A stretch of DNA of 33,114 nt from NCBI RefSeq assembly GCF_018305005.1, contig NZ_JAGQEG010000066.1, positions 1 to 33,114 of the forward strand, given 5' to 3'. This DNA comes from Collimonas silvisoli (GTDB taxonomy: Bacteria > Pseudomonadota > Gammaproteobacteria > Burkholderiales > Burkholderiaceae_D). Position 1 is the first letter of the stretch. Each line of letters opens with the position of its first letter. The translations under genes and the position numbers were made by a program. This document shows, in pieces, positions 32,158-33,114 of the stretch. Below the pieces are notes generated by a model. The model worked only from the letters and a program-made list of their open reading frames with translations, made no database searches and had not been told where the DNA came from.

Positions 32158-33114
32158 TCAAGCCGCCGGCAAATCGTCCTCGATATAGGCGCGGATAATG
32201 TCATCGAAATCGGCGTCGCCGACGAAACCCAGCGTGGCGGCGCGGCTGGCGTCCCAGGCGCCCGGCCAGCTTGAGATGATGCGGTCGATCAGCGGATCGT
32301 GCGCCCATTCAACCCGTGCCGCGACCCGTTTGCCGGCAACCCGCTCCAGCGCCGCCATCATCTCGCTCACGGTGACCGAGATCCCCGGTAGATTGATGGT
32401 GCGGCTCTTGCCCAATGCCTCGGCCGATAAGATATATCCGTGGATCAGGCTGGCGATCACCTTGCGCGGCGACAGCAGCCACAAACGCACATCCGGCGCT
32501 ACCGGGCAGACGGCGGACTGGCCGTTGAGCGGCTCGCGGATGATGCCGCTGGCAAACGACGAAGCAGCCTGGTTGGGTTTGCCGGGACGCACGCTGATGG
32601 TCGGCAGGCGCAATACGCGGCCGTCGACAAAACCTTTGCGGCTGAAGTCGTTGAGCAGCAATTCGGCAATCGCCTTTTGCGTGCCGTAGGAAGATTGCGG
32701 ATTGAGCGCGGTGTCGTCTTGCACCACGGCCGGCAACACGCCGCCGAATACCGCCACCGAACTGGTGAAAATTACCCGCGGCACGTGCGCGCAGGCGCGG
32801 CAGCGTTCCAGCAACAAGCGCGAGGCATCCAGGTTGATACGCATGCCGAGATCGAAATCGGCTTCAGCCTGGCCGCTGACAATCGCCGCCAGGTGAAAGA
32901 TCGCTGCCGTCTGCGGCGTGATCACGCGTTCCAGCAACGCGCTGTCAGTGATGTCGCCGGTGACTTGCTCGATACGCGCATCGTCGAAACCGTTAGCGGC
33001 GACCACATCGACCAGGAGGATCTTGCTGATGGTTTGCAGCTGGCCGTCACGGTCCGGCAAGCTGCCTTGCTTGAGCAGGCTGCGCGCCAGGCGCTGGCCC
33101 AAAAATCCGGCGCC
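32158..33114 (-). CDS. NAD-dependent epimerase/dehydratase (SDR), DenD-like, 5' end missing
   Basis: An extended short-chain dehydrogenase cut by the window edge; 318 residues are visible. The open frame runs to 33114 and its first residues read GAGFLGQRLA, the end of the Gly-rich NAD-binding motif, so only the first few residues are missing. Other landmarks are the acidic residue after the second strand (LLVDV), DITD, FHLAAIVSG, and the catalytic Ser-Tyr-Lys as TSSVAVFGG and SYGTQKAIAE. The overall pattern resembles D-erythronate dehydrogenase (DenD), which oxidises four-carbon sugar acids. The gene partners that would confirm this are outside the window. Confidence 0.82.
   Translation of the reverse strand, partial: GAGFLGQRLARSLLKQGSLPDRDGQLQTISKILLVDVVAANGFDDARIEQVTGDITDSALLERVITPQTAAIFHLAAIVSGQAEADFDLGMRINLDASRLLLERCRACAHVPRVIFTSSVAVFGGVLPAVVQDDTALNPQSSYGTQKAIAELLLNDFSRKGFVDGRVLRLPTISVRPGKPNQAASSFASGIIREPLNGQSAVCPVAPDVRLWLLSPRKVIASLIHGYILSAEALGKSRTINLPGISVTVSEMMAALERVAGKRVAARVEWAHDPLIDRIISSWPGAWDASRAATLGFVGDADFDDIIRAYIEDDLPAA

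Noticed and set aside
1-33114. CRISPR array, tRNA, integrase, transposase gene or phage genes
   Set aside because: None was found on reading both strands; only the palindromic repeat at 25560 hints at mobile DNA.

Overview
The window looks like chromosomal DNA of a betaproteobacterium of the Burkholderiales, most likely Oxalobacteraceae (Collimonas- or Herbaspirillum-like). This is judged from protein style, the strong G/C preference at third codon positions, and the gene sets: prpD-prpE, pepA next to lptFG, and a cysI-DUF934-cysH-cysD-cysN-cobA run. The assignment is inference; no rRNA or other taxonomic marker is present. No tRNA, rRNA, CRISPR array, insertion sequence or phage gene was seen.

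Layout. 1-3591: end of a methylcitrate (propionate) operon, prpD and prpE. 3699-6014: a plus-strand group with a GNAT acetyltransferase, an RluA-type pseudouridine synthase, a small unknown protein and an alpha/beta hydrolase. 6043-7864: a MarR regulator translationally coupled to an MFS transporter, with a readable promoter and candidate operator. 7964-9094: an NHL-repeat lipoprotein. 9338-11699: xthA and pepA, convergent on one bidirectional terminator. 11737-14444: lptF, lptG (LPS export) and a short CbiX-type chelatase. 14425-17386: an accessory island with a LysR regulator, a DUF3563-like small protein and a consensus sigma-70 promoter. That promoter drives a roughly 340-nt structured leader ahead of a freestanding MgtC C-terminal-type domain, followed by three more small ORFs. 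17415-25559: assimilatory sulfate reduction (cobA, cysN, cysD, cysH, DUF934, cysI, TauE/SafE) transcribed leftward, with the CysB-type regulator divergent and a 25-codon upstream ORF in front of it. 25560-25810: a 66-bp imperfect palindrome and a 41-aa lipoprotein. 25943-33114: a DHA2 drug-type transporter, a ClC H+/Cl- antiporter overlapping a methyltransferase, a large MscS-type channel, and an NAD-dependent SDR cut off by the window end.

How the genes fit together. The cys cluster gives a complete route from sulfate to sulfide through APS. CysDN makes APS. CysH has the cysteine pattern of an iron-sulfur APS reductase, so no CysC kinase is needed and none is present. CysI is a siroheme/4Fe-4S reductase, CobA makes the siroheme precursor, and the separated CbiX could complete that branch. 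TauE/SafE may export excess sulfite.

The most interesting stretch is 15783-17386. It combines a perfect promoter, a short ORF with a perfect Shine-Dalgarno, a closing helix followed directly by six T, a downstream segment that can pair alternatively with the upper stem, and then an MgtC-related domain. This is the architecture of a transcription-attenuation leader, reminiscent of enterobacterial mgtC control, but it matches no RNA family I recognise.
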